Shown in pieces: positions 28,601 through 35,758 of a stretch of DNA of 62,178 nucleotides. Made by a program: the position numbers and the translations under genes. This DNA comes from Saprospiraceae bacterium (GTDB taxonomy: Bacteria; Bacteroidota; Bacteroidia; Chitinophagales; Saprospiraceae), in assembly GCA_958295895.1 (NCBI GenBank), contig CATQHI010000030.1, positions 1-62,178 on the forward strand, in the 5' to 3' direction. The notes under the pieces are model-generated. The model saw only the letters and a list, made by a program, of their open reading frames with translations, was not told the DNA's origin and did no database searches. Position 1 is the stretch's first letter, and each line of letters opens with the position of its first letter.

Positions 28601-29152
28601 AATGTTGCGGAAACTGTAGAACTCGTCGGTCCACTGAAAGGTAGCGGGAAACATCTCCGTGGCCCAGCCCTTTTCCACGACCGTGAACGTACCCTCCTGC
28701 ACGTTACTGGGCGTGGAGGGGTGACCGAGGAAGTAGGCACCGGCCAGCTGTCCGTACCACGGCCAGTCGTACTCGGTATCCGTGGCGGAATGCACACCGA
28801 CGTAGCCGCCGCCGGCCTGGATGTAGCGCTCGAAAGCGACTTGTTGCTCGGGGTCGAGGACGTCGCCCGTCGTGTTCAGGAAGACCACGGCACGGTACTT
28901 GCGCAGGGTGTCGTCGCGAAAGCGGTCGGCGTCTTCGGTGAAGCTCACCCGGTAATCGTGTTCGGCCGCCAGTTTGCGCACCGCCTCCTGCCCCGCTTCG
29001 ATGGAGGCGTGGCGGAAGCCGTCGGTCTTGCTGAAGACCAGGAGTTGCGCCGCTCCGGCGGTGGCATCGTCCGCGGAGGTGCAGCCGGTAAGGGCGAGGA
29101 GCCAGAGGCCGCAGCAGCAGGCAAGGAGGTGGGGAAGCCGGGTAAGCGTCAT
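25673..29152 (-). CDS. Lipoprotein: ThuA + sugar dehydrogenase propeller + PKD + cytochrome c + carbohydrate-binding module
   Basis: The start is placed at 29152 (MTLTRLPHLLACC), giving a lipobox WLLALTGC; length about 1,159 residues. In order: a ThuA trehalose-utilisation-like domain (about 30-245; LLVFSKTDGFRHASIEAGQ, GVHSATDTEYDWPWYG), a PQQ-type glucose/sorbosone dehydrogenase beta-propeller (about 265-690; GSIDWDAAGNLYLSTGDN, DVGPDAAMPDSTRGPAG), a PKD domain (about 700-800), a c-type cytochrome with CQACHK near 890, and a C-terminal CBM6-like module. This is a known Bacteroidota architecture, suggesting surface sugar oxidation with electrons leaving through the heme. All parts look complete. 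Confidence 0.88.
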   Translation of the reverse strand: MTLTRLPHLLACCCGLWLLALTGCTSADDATAGAAQLLVFSKTDGFRHASIEAGQEAVRKLAAEHDYRVSFTEDADRFRDDTLRKYRAVVFLNTTGDVLDPEQQVAFERYIQAGGGYVGVHSATDTEYDWPWYGQLAGAYFLGHPSTPSNVQEGTFTVVEKGWATEMFPATFQWTDEFYSFRNISPEITAVLSLDDGSYVGGQNPEYHPMAWFQEFNGGRSFYTAMGHTDEVYADSTFLQHLWAGIDYASGGAEPTPLDYQKARPEENRFAKEVLTSGLDEPMELTMLDDHRILFIQRKGEVRLYDTRTEELTTIATIPVSTTYEPNAEGVAATAEDGLLGLSKDPDFAANHWVYLYYSDADVSRNVLARFEMNGDELRMDSEKLILEVPTQRRECCHTGGSIDWDAAGNLYLSTGDNTNPHGSSGYSPSDERSGREPWDAQKSSANTNDLRGKILRIHPEDDGSYTIPAGNLFAEGTDRTRPEIYTMGHRNPFRISVDKKTGYLYWGDVGPDAAMPDSTRGPAGHDEVGQARQAGNFGWPHFVGNNKAYHRYDFAAERSGQPWDAAAPVNTSPNNTGLEQLPPAREAFIWYLYGPSPEFPLVGSGGRNAMAGPVFHSEDFAGAGRAFPDYYDGKLLAYEWMRGWIMAVTMDEAGDYVAMERFMPGYTFSNPMDMTFAANGDLYLLEYGSGWFSQNDDARLVRITYNGGNRPPDARLLASTMGGAAPLTVNLSAVGTEDADGDELAYSWNVTSDNGYAESFEGRQSDLTLTEEGIYHATLTVDDGNDGVTTQSTDITVGNEAPVVELDLGGSGSFYTPGQPIRYAVNVSDAEDGTLDQGIAADRVAFNVDYLPEGYDKIAIAQGHRAADAGAMDSRGEVLIGENDCQACHKVAEKSIGPNYREIAQRYADDAGAQEMLAGKIITGGTGNWGENVMSAHPELPTAEAAEMAGYILSLSGEGQKAKLPLRGEYAIDLPKGDPGKGVYILRAAYQDEGAGKLPSLSAEQTIVLRNANVHVFGFDTYERVRKISNNGMDLLLPDGPGAYVALKDVSLSGVSAVNVVAMAPIPMVNAIGGVVELHVEGPDGPLLAKSDFLEPTSELDLTAMPPVLHLPVELPSGVTATDPQDLYLVFTHPTATSGLPIIVVGVQVQLAPMQATK

Positions 29153-29175
29153 GGTGGAACGGTTGAGGGTGCCTC

Positions 29176-29183
29176 CAAAGATA
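29176..29183 (-). promoter_or_regulatory. Candidate -7 promoter box of the ThuA/dehydrogenase gene
   Basis: The minus strand reads TATCTTTG (TAnnTTTG), 24 bp before the predicted start. No good TTG at the expected distance is visible, so this is only a candidate. Confidence 0.4.
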
Positions 29184-29301
29184 GGCCGCAATCTCTTTAT
29201 GTCTAAAAAAAAGACAATAGGTGTGCTGCTTCTCTTTTTGCTCACGGCGTCCGTGAACCAGCCGGGGCCATCCTACGCTTCCACCAAAAAAGCCTTTCCC
29301 C

Positions 29302-30042
29302 CTGGATCTCCGTACCGATTTCATCCGTCAGCTGTCGATCGACTGTGTGATTTTTGGCTACCGGGCGGAACAGCTGCACGTGCTGGTCCCGAAGCTGGTG
29401 TTTTTCGGGGAGTACTGGTCGCTGCCGGGCGGTTTCATCCGGCAAACGGAGAGCATCGACGAGGCCGCCCGCCGCATCCTCGAGGGGCGCACCGGCATCA
29501 AGGATATTTACCTGGATCAGTTCAGGGTATTCGGAGCGGCAGACCGTAACAACGCCGCCCTGGTTGGACGACTCACGGAGCTCACCACGGCAGAAACCCC
29601 CGAGACGGAGTGGATACGCAGCAACCGGGACTGGCTCACTCACCGCTTCATCTCCATCGGGTACTACGCGCTGGTGGACATCGGTAAGGTCATCCCCACC
29701 CGGACCGAAGTCGATGCGTCCCTGGAGTGGTACCCGCTGGAGGCCCTGCCCGAGATGATCCTGGACCACCGCCAGATCGTTTCCTACGCCCTGGAGGCCC
29801 TGCGTCGCGACTTCGATACCCAACTGATCGGTTTCAATCTGCTACCGGAAAAGTTCACCATGAAGGAGCTGCGGCTACTCTACCAGGCCGTGTACGCCCG
29901 CCCCTTCGCCCGCAACAATTTTCAGAAAAAGATGCTCGACCTCGGGGTACTGGAACGGCTAGAAAAGCAATACACCGGGGCATCCAACCGCGCGCCTTAC
30001 CTGTACCGCTTCAGCCAACCAGCAGACCGGGAAGAGAATTGA
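29302..30042 (+). CDS. NUDIX-domain transcriptional regulator with C-terminal winged helix (NrtR/AraR-like)
   Basis: The N-terminal NUDIX fold (IDCVIFGYRAEQLHVLVPKL, WSLPGGFIRQTESIDEAARRILE, a NUDIX box lacking several catalytic Glu positions) is followed by a winged helix (LLPEKFTMKELRLLYQAVYA, NNFQKKMLDLGVLERLE). Such NUDIX-HTH proteins regulate NAD or sugar metabolism by sensing a nucleotide or sugar ligand rather than hydrolysing it. The family-typical leader LDLRTDFIRQLSIDCVIFG is in frame upstream of the GTG at 29347, but no ATG, GTG or TTG precedes it before a stop at about 29255. The start given is a CTG at 29302 and is uncertain. Confidence 0.8.
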   Translation: MDLRTDFIRQLSIDCVIFGYRAEQLHVLVPKLVFFGEYWSLPGGFIRQTESIDEAARRILEGRTGIKDIYLDQFRVFGAADRNNAALVGRLTELTTAETPETEWIRSNRDWLTHRFISIGYYALVDIGKVIPTRTEVDASLEWYPLEALPEMILDHRQIVSYALEALRRDFDTQLIGFNLLPEKFTMKELRLLYQAVYARPFARNNFQKKMLDLGVLERLEKQYTGASNRAPYLYRFSQPADREEN

Positions 30043-30094
30043 CCGTGCGCAGGGCCACTTGTAAGGTGCTCCCGACTGCCCCGCTACACCCTTT

Positions 30095-30112
30095 GCACCT
30101 GCGACCCCGCCC
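30095..30112 (-). repeat. Dispersed G-rich element, copy 10 (-)
   Basis: The minus strand reads GGGCGGGGTCGCAGGTGC, in the convergent gap between the NUDIX regulator and the sigma factor. Confidence 0.85.
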
Positions 30113-30175
30113 AACGCCCGTCGACAAACATAGCTACGCTCAGCGCACCACATTTCCAACCGGATGACCACCAGC

Positions 30176-31003
30176 CTACTCCCCCATCGCCAACCGGTTA
30201 CACCGCAGCAGTATCTCCTGTAGGTCCGCACCATCCGACCGCAGGGGGTCGATCGCCTTGACCAGGGCGGTCCGCATGCGGTAGAGCTCGTCGCGGTCGT
30301 ATTTGTCCGAGCCGCGCACCAGGTCAATCTTCATTAGCGCCTCCTGGTGCTGCTGCCGTGGATTGAACCAGCCGTTGAGTTCGGAACACTGGTGGCAGAC
30401 GCCTTCCTTGGCGACCAGCGCGCACCGGCGTTCGAAGATACCGGTCAGCGTCCTGCGACCAGCCTGGAGCAGGTACTTTACGGTTCCCTCCGAGGTAGCT
30501 AGTATCTGACATATTTCGGGGACCGTAAAGGCGTACACATCCTTTAGAATCAGGGCGATCTGGTTTTCCACCGGCAGGTTTTTCGCGATGCAGGTGAAGC
30601 AGGTATCGATATGCTCCCGCACCTCGTAGGCCGCGTAGGGGGCGGTCCGGTGTACCTCTTCGATCTCGGCGCGCAGTGCCCCGTCGCTCAGTACAAGTGC
30701 CTTGGCCCGTTCGCTCACGTCTTCCGTCCAACGTTTGTTTCGCTTCAGGAGGTTGTACGCCAGATTGGTGGCGATGCGGAAGGTCCAGGTTTTGAGGGAG
30801 GACTCCCCGCGAAAGGACGCTAGCTTGTCAAAGGCACGGATGAAGGTGTCGTGTGTGAGGTCCTCCGCGTCATTGCGGTTGGCGGTGAGCCGGTACAGAT
30901 AGGATTTGAGCTGGGGCTGAAACGCGCCGAATAGCGACTGGAAGGCATTGATGTCGCCCTCCAATGCCTGTTGCAGCGCTTTGTCCGTGTGGTCCATGCG
31001 CAC
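30176..31003 (-). CDS. RNA polymerase sigma-70 family (ECF-type) sigma factor with C-terminal extension
   Basis: A 275-residue sigma factor. Region 2 lies at about 15-90 (YLYRLTANRNDAEDLTHDTF, SLKTWTFRIATNLAYNLLKR). Region 4 lies at about 140-185 (IALILKDVYAFTVPEICQIL, SEGTVKYLLQAGRRTL). After region 4 comes a Cys-containing segment (CHQCSELNGWFNP) and about 60 further residues (VRGSDKYDRDELYRM...), which is longer than a minimal ECF protein. No anti-sigma gene is adjacent. The gene starts 3 bp after the stop of the quinone oxidoreductase gene, so the two form an operon. Confidence 0.87.
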   Translation of the reverse strand: MRMDHTDKALQQALEGDINAFQSLFGAFQPQLKSYLYRLTANRNDAEDLTHDTFIRAFDKLASFRGESSLKTWTFRIATNLAYNLLKRNKRWTEDVSERAKALVLSDGALRAEIEEVHRTAPYAAYEVREHIDTCFTCIAKNLPVENQIALILKDVYAFTVPEICQILATSEGTVKYLLQAGRRTLTGIFERRCALVAKEGVCHQCSELNGWFNPRQQHQEALMKIDLVRGSDKYDRDELYRMRTALVKAIDPLRSDGADLQEILLRCNRLAMGE

Positions 31004-31006
31004 AAT

Positions 31007-32005
31007 TTAGGACTGTGGGATCAGGACAACCTTGCCGGTCGTTGCCCGTGCCTCCAGCCGGCGGTGGGCCTCAGCGGCCTCGGCGAGTGGGAAGGTCATG
31101 GCAGTGCGAACACGTAGTTGTCCTCCGGCCAGCAGCCCGATTACCTCGCCCAGGGCCTGTTGCCACAGCGGGTTGTAGTGCTGTAGGTAGTGGGCAAGGT
31201 TGAAACCGGACTGCCGAATGTTCTCATCCACGAAGTGCTCGGGATCCACCCGTCCCTGCTCCCCACTCGCGCAGCCGTAAACGATCAGGTGGCCGCCGGG
31301 TGCCAGGGCGCGCAGACTTTCGTTGTAGACTTCTCCGCCGACCATCTCGAAGATTAGATCGGCACCGCGGCCACGGTTGGCTGCACGGACTTGTTGGGAC
31401 CAGTCCGGTGACCGGTAATCCACCGTTGCATCCGCTCCGAGTGCACTGGCTACCCTGAGCTTTTCCGGCCCACCGGCGGCTGCAATCACCCGGCCCCCCC
31501 GAAGCTTGCAGAGTTGCACGAGCAGACTGCCGACACCGCCGGCGGCGGCATTGATCACGACCGTCTTACCGGACACGTCACCGGCTAGCTGCGTCACCAT
31601 CAACTGGGCGGTGGACCCCTGGACAAAGATGGCAGTTGCCGTAGCATCGTCGATCTGCGGGGGCAGTGGGATACAGTACTGAACACTGGCGGTGACGTAC
31701 TCCGCGTAGCCTCCGCCCCGTGGCAGGATGGCGAGTACGCGGGTGCCGTGTGCGAAGGGCGCATCGATACCGGGACCAGTCCCCTCAATCGTGCCTACCA
31801 CCTCGGTACCGGGCACGTAGGGTAAGGGGGTGGGCATAAAGTAGGTATTGCGGCGGCGTAGCACATCGGAGTAGTTCACGCCGATGGCGCTTACGCGGAG
31901 GAGCACTTCGCCGGGTCCGGGTGTCGGTAAGTCCCCGCTCCGGAATTGGAGTACACTGGGGTCGCCGTAGCGCTCGAAGGTAATCTGGTGGTTGGTGGTG
32001 GTCAT
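31007..32005 (-). CDS. NADPH:quinone oxidoreductase / medium-chain dehydrogenase
   Basis: A 332-residue MDR-superfamily enzyme without structural zinc ligands, of the quinone reductase (QOR) type. The N-terminal GroES-like fold has LPTPGPGEVLLRVSAIGVNY and PYVPGTEVVGTIEGTG. The Rossmann fold has TVVINAAAGGVGSLLVQLCK, a cofactor motif GGVGS, with LIFEMVGGEVYNESLRAL after it. It reduces quinones or enone-like substrates with NAD(P)H; the exact substrate is not readable. It is the first gene of an operon with the sigma factor, which may link the sigma factor to redox or electrophile stress (inference). Confidence 0.9.
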   Translation of the reverse strand: MTTTNHQITFERYGDPSVLQFRSGDLPTPGPGEVLLRVSAIGVNYSDVLRRRNTYFMPTPLPYVPGTEVVGTIEGTGPGIDAPFAHGTRVLAILPRGGGYAEYVTASVQYCIPLPPQIDDATATAIFVQGSTAQLMVTQLAGDVSGKTVVINAAAGGVGSLLVQLCKLRGGRVIAAAGGPEKLRVASALGADATVDYRSPDWSQQVRAANRGRGADLIFEMVGGEVYNESLRALAPGGHLIVYGCASGEQGRVDPEHFVDENIRQSGFNLAHYLQHYNPLWQQALGEVIGLLAGGQLRVRTAMTFPLAEAAEAHRRLEARATTGKVVLIPQS

Positions 32006-32154
32006 GAGCAGCGGGTTTTGTCGCTTGTGCGGTTTTGACCACCGGGAGGTGAAAACCGGATGAATTTTCGGCGTATATTTTGGAAATACGCTACAGGATT
32101 CTCGTTTCCGGATCGTCCACTTGAATACAGCACCCAGTAGGCCCTACTGATGCA

Positions 32155-32173
32155 GGGCGGGGACGCAGGTGCA
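32155..32173 (+). repeat. Dispersed G-rich element, copy 11 (+)
   Basis: GGGCGGGGACGCAGGTGCA, in the divergent gap 32006-32308 between the oxidoreductase and a type IX-secreted protein. No other feature is visible in that gap. Confidence 0.85.
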
Positions 32174-32308
32174 AAGGGAATAAACACAATCCACCAAATA
32201 ATTTTCTGAGGCAGCAACGGGTTAGTAGTCCTATACAGACTTGATAAGCAGGCCTGTGTGCGTTTCGAGTTACCCGGTCTATTGACCGCCCAACTGACCT
32301 ACTGTACT

Positions 32309-33484
32309 ATGATCGGCTACTACTTGGTTGTACTCTGCTGGCTCTGCGTTCACGCAGCTTCGGCGCAGACCACCGTATTTCTCTACGAATGGGAGGGAAC
32401 GGATCCGCGAGCGGCCACAGTAGGCATCAATGCAAGCTCGGTAGAAAATAAGGTAGTCACCAAACTCCGCCTCGACGGTAATACGCAGGGTATAGCTGCG
32501 CCCACCAACGGAAATGGCAACAAGGACCTCAACATGATCTTTGCGGATAACCCGGCCTTCGACGTGGCTGGTATCGACCTCTCCTTTGACTACCAGAAGG
32601 ATGATCTCACTGAGAATATCTTTTCGCGCAACAACTTCACCATGGGCGTAGGGGGGATGAACGTAAGGTACCGAGTGACCCAACCGGGAGGGACCTGCTC
32701 GGCCCCCATCAGTTCGGGCACCTATCCGATTCCGAGCGATGATGTATACCGCAACTACCGCTTCCGCTACGATCCAAACTCTGGCCAGGCCGTGCTCTCC
32801 CAGGACGGGGTGGCCCTCTGGACGAATGCAGGTACGGAAACTCCCCAACGGGCGCTGTGCTGGATCGGCGACGCCAACATCACCGTAGGACTCGATCTGG
32901 ACGGTAACGTAACTGGAAATGCCTTACTCGACAATCTTCATTTCCAGGCTTTGGAGCTCATCCCCGGTATGAGCGTAGAGCTCGCTTACTTTACTGCTGC
33001 TCCAGCGGCCCGTGCGGTCGTTCTCGAATGGGGCACGGCCTCCGAGTCTGACAATGACTACTTCGAACTACAGCGCTCTCCGGACGGTAACCGGTGGACC
33101 GTCATCGACCGCCTCCGCGGTCGGGGTACTACGCAGCGTACTACCACCTACCGTGCCGTAGATCATCAGCCCCTCGGGGGCACAGCCTACTACCGACTCC
33201 GGCAGGTAGACTTTGACGGCACAGAGACGCTATCTTCCATCGTGACCGTCGACGGCAGTGCGGCACCCGGGCCTAAGGTCACAGCCTACCCCAACCCCAT
33301 GGGCGACTACCTCTACGTTACCGGTACCGACGCCCCGAAGCTCTTTACCCGTAGTGGGCGGGCCGTCCCTACCACCGGACGCCGGGAGTCTGATCAGGGG
33401 TACCGGTTAGACGTAAGACATTTGTTACCGGGGGTATATACATTGCGGAGTAATGGTGGTGCCCGTACGGTGGTTAAGCGTTAG
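32309..33484 (+). CDS. Secreted protein with C-terminal type IX secretion sorting domain
   Basis: The start is placed at 32309 (MIGYYLVVLCWLCVHAASAQ), a signal peptide; upstream in-frame codons are ignored. About 391 residues. The N-terminal 220 residues are a beta-rich module (FLYEWEGTDPRAATVGINAS, FDVAGIDLSFDYQKDD) of unclear family, possibly a concanavalin-like lectin fold. A fibronectin-like segment follows (VVLEWGTASESDNDYFELQR) and then the sorting tail (TAYPNPMGDYLYVTG, HLLPGVYTLRSNGG), which directs export across the outer membrane by the type IX system. The tail and the YPNP motif support this firmly; the cargo role is unknown. Confidence 0.82.
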   Translation: MIGYYLVVLCWLCVHAASAQTTVFLYEWEGTDPRAATVGINASSVENKVVTKLRLDGNTQGIAAPTNGNGNKDLNMIFADNPAFDVAGIDLSFDYQKDDLTENIFSRNNFTMGVGGMNVRYRVTQPGGTCSAPISSGTYPIPSDDVYRNYRFRYDPNSGQAVLSQDGVALWTNAGTETPQRALCWIGDANITVGLDLDGNVTGNALLDNLHFQALELIPGMSVELAYFTAAPAARAVVLEWGTASESDNDYFELQRSPDGNRWTVIDRLRGRGTTQRTTTYRAVDHQPLGGTAYYRLRQVDFDGTETLSSIVTVDGSAAPGPKVTAYPNPMGDYLYVTGTDAPKLFTRSGRAVPTTGRRESDQGYRLDVRHLLPGVYTLRSNGGARTVVKR

Positions 33485-33527
33485 ATTGGGTAGGTAGTTC
33501 TGAAGACCTGCCACTGTTGACATCAGT

Positions 33528-33680
33528 CTATGTTCGGAACCAGTAGAGCCATTTTGGATCGGGCGGTCCGCCTAATGAGATCCTTCGGCTACGGTCTAGA
33601 GAGTCCAGTCCGTCGGTTTGAGCATGGATACCGGTGGATAAAGACAGGATGAATAGTGATAGGGGTAAAGTAGGGTTCAT
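33528..33680 (-). CDS. Possible small secreted peptide (50 aa) or N-terminal gene remnant
   Basis: From the ATG at 33680 the translation begins MNPTLPLSLFILSLSTGIHA, a convincing signal peptide with an Ala-x-Ala-like end (IHAQ). Only about 29 further residues follow, ending PKWLYWFRT. It lies just downstream of the Ntn hydrolase gene on the same strand. It could be a genuine small exported peptide or the front end of a lost gene. I cannot assign a function. Confidence 0.35.
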   Translation of the reverse strand: MNPTLPLSLFILSLSTGIHAQTDGLDSLDRSRRISLGGPPDPKWLYWFRT

Positions 33681-33737
33681 ACGGAGGCGATTAAACTGGG
33701 AAACCGCCGCGGACTGGTGTAGCACCCAGCCCCTCTC

Positions 33738-34880
33738 CTACTCTACCTCCCGCCACGCCGTCACCGCCCAACGCTCGTCTACGTACATATCTACGCTCAA
33801 CTCACCGCTTTCTTCCTTAGCGTGAAAGGCAACCGTCAGCCCCTCAGTCTCATTGAAATACGTGCCGTCAGGTTGCATCTCGAAGTTATCTTCCGTACCA
33901 TTATCAAAGGCCACGAGCAGACCATCTTCGCCCGGAGTCACGACCACATTACCGATGTAGTCACTGTGGTAGGTACCGACCAGTGCTTCTGTGGTCAGGG
34001 AAGAATTGGTAGGCGTTACCTCCGACTGCTCGCCGGCAGTTGAATCACCACCCTTCAGCGCATCAAGATTACTGAAGGAATAACTCGTGCGCCCCCGGGC
34101 CAGCAAGTCCTGCATATTGACCTGCACCAGCTTATCGGCATCGTGGTAGGACATGAACCAGATATCGCCGGTCGTCAGGTTCTGCACGTTAGAGTAGACG
34201 GTCTGATGCTGCTTCTGCCGGGTATCCAGGGCGATGGAGAGCATGGTGGCCAGCCCGACTTCCCGCTCGGCGAGTCGCTCGGTGGCCAGGGGATACCGCC
34301 AGCAGTCACTACCGTCCTCCTTGCCGCAGATATCGAAATTGGTCGAAACCAGCGGCTCCCCCGGTGCACTAACCACTACGCCCGAGGCGCTGATGAGGGC
34401 GAATTTACCGTCCCGGTCCGCCACGTGCAGCTGGGCGCTGCGGAAGCCCTCCTCGAACCAGTAGGTCTCGAAAAAGGCCACGACCTCGTCGACGGAGCGC
34501 ATGTTAGCCATAATGTGTGCCAAGATCGCGTCGTTGCCCGCGGGGTAGGCCGTGCGGCTTTCCGGGTCGAAGTCATCGACGTAGCGCATGGCGTTGAAGT
34601 CATAGGTCAGTCCGGCCTCGTTCATCCCGCCCTGGGTGCCGCCGCCCTCCCCGAACTCGGGGGAAAAGTATGATAAGGTATAATAGCCATAGCGGGTCTC
34701 CTCCGTTTTCGGAAACACATTGATGTAGTTGGCCACGCCGCGGGGGCCGTCCTCGTTGTTCATGTTCCAGACCTGTCCGTTTTCGGCCACGGCGCTTACG
34801 ATGGTGCAGGCGGTCGCGGGGATGGTGAGTAGGCTGGTGAGGAGTAGGAGTAGGAGGGTGTAGTGGGTGGGCGTCGTCAT
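33738..34880 (-). CDS. Exported Ntn-hydrolase (choloylglycine hydrolase/penicillin acylase-like amidase)
   Basis: A 380-residue exported amidase. The signal peptide ends LTIPATA, and cleavage exposes Cys25 in CTIVSAVAENGQVWNMNNED, the N-terminal nucleophile expected of the linear-amide C-N hydrolase (Ntn) family. Further motifs are GTQGGMNEAGLTYDFNAM and QLHVADRDGKFALISASG. The last about 90 residues (TTEALVGTYHSDYIGNVVVT) are an added beta domain. Substrates could be bile-salt-like amides, N-acyl homoserine lactones or peptidic amides; the sequence does not decide. It lies in a GC-rich context with no operon partner apart from the small ORF downstream. Confidence 0.87.
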   Translation of the reverse strand: MTTPTHYTLLLLLLTSLLTIPATACTIVSAVAENGQVWNMNNEDGPRGVANYINVFPKTEETRYGYYTLSYFSPEFGEGGGTQGGMNEAGLTYDFNAMRYVDDFDPESRTAYPAGNDAILAHIMANMRSVDEVVAFFETYWFEEGFRSAQLHVADRDGKFALISASGVVVSAPGEPLVSTNFDICGKEDGSDCWRYPLATERLAEREVGLATMLSIALDTRQKQHQTVYSNVQNLTTGDIWFMSYHDADKLVQVNMQDLLARGRTSYSFSNLDALKGGDSTAGEQSEVTPTNSSLTTEALVGTYHSDYIGNVVVTPGEDGLLVAFDNGTEDNFEMQPDGTYFNETEGLTVAFHAKEESGELSVDMYVDERWAVTAWREVE

Positions 34881-35021
34881 GGTTGGTGGTTTGTTTGTCT
34901 GAATATAGGGGACTTTGCTGCCTGCGCGATCCGGTAACCTACCAAGCTAGGGGCTTTATCGACGGATGTGGGGGAGGTGGGGGGTTGTGGCTTTTTTGTT
35001 GGGAGTGGAAGTGTGTGGTTG

Positions 35022-35040
35022 GGGCGGGGACGCGGGTGCG
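35022..35040 (+). repeat. Dispersed G-rich element, copy 12 (+)
   Basis: GGGCGGGGACGCGGGTGCG, about 140 bp upstream of the Ntn hydrolase start. It is the last copy before the cassette-array region, which has none for about 10 kb. Confidence 0.85.
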
Positions 35041-35112
35041 AGGGTTTGTTGGGGTGCGGAAGTGCAGTCAATACTAGAGGGCTAGCGGTCCGGTCAACAT
35101 CACTACTATTCC

Positions 35113-35199
35113 TTCGACCACCCCCACCCGGCTTCTACCGGGGCTGGTCGAACCCTGTCTCCCCTTAACACCAAAAACTCCTGATACAGTTTATGCAAT
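35113..35199 (+). repeat. Orphan right end of the IS256-like element
   Basis: These 87 bases match the right end of the IS256-like remnant (5751-5837) without indels. They include an internal hairpin (TTCGACCACCCCCA ... TGGTCGAA) and the terminal inverted repeat GATACAGTTTATGCAAT. No transposase sequence remains. It marks an old insertion or deletion boundary at the left edge of the AT-rich region. Confidence 0.75.
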
Positions 35200-35245
35200 A
35201 CCCCCGTGGTTATTCTCTCCAGAATTTACAATCCCTCAATTTTAA

Positions 35246-35758
35246 CTACCAAATTCGGATTTGCTGTACAATTTCTTTGCTGATAAACTTCGATTCCCAC
35301 ACAAAATCATCGTCATATGAATAGATATGCTTGTCGGACTTTGAGGTAAGATAGAAATTAAAGTTCTGTGGTATATCAATATCTGTATCTTCCATGATTC
35401 GGATGTTTCTATCATAATTAGCGTATTGAGCATACATGACCGGATGTAGAAACATAAATGCGACTCTCTTTGTAATTGGAACGTACATATGCTGAAGATT
35501 AATAATTTTATTTCCACCCATTTCAGTGTAACTTATTGGCGAGTCTGACGTCTTGAATTTTCTATTCGTTCTATTCAAATACATAATCCCTATTGCACCG
35601 CGAAGCCATTTGAACATGCCTATAGCTAACTGACTATGAATAGAGTGCTTCGGCTTAAAAATATCGGAGACGCCCATTTTCCTTCCAAGGGTTGACTCCG
35701 ATATACCGGCCAGTAACAGTGTGTTATGTAGTTGTTTCTTAATTGCTTCTATGGAATA
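35246..35758 (-). pseudogene. AT-rich gene fragment (DUF4238-like C-terminus), 5' part removed by an IS
   Basis: About 170 residues of open frame end at 35246. The front end runs into the terminal repeat of the IS element at 35759, so the start is lost. A stretch KTSDSPISYTEMGGNKIINL followed by MYVPITKRVAFMFLHP resembles the C-terminal core of DUF4238 proteins (TSDNP...YFPL), but similarity is weak. The fragment is AT-rich like the cassettes to its right, though on the opposite strand. Function is unknown. Confidence 0.5.

Noticed and set aside
28280..29206. Long plus-strand frame opposite the ThuA/dehydrogenase gene
   Set aside because: It mirrors the GC-rich codons of a clearly real multidomain gene on the other strand.
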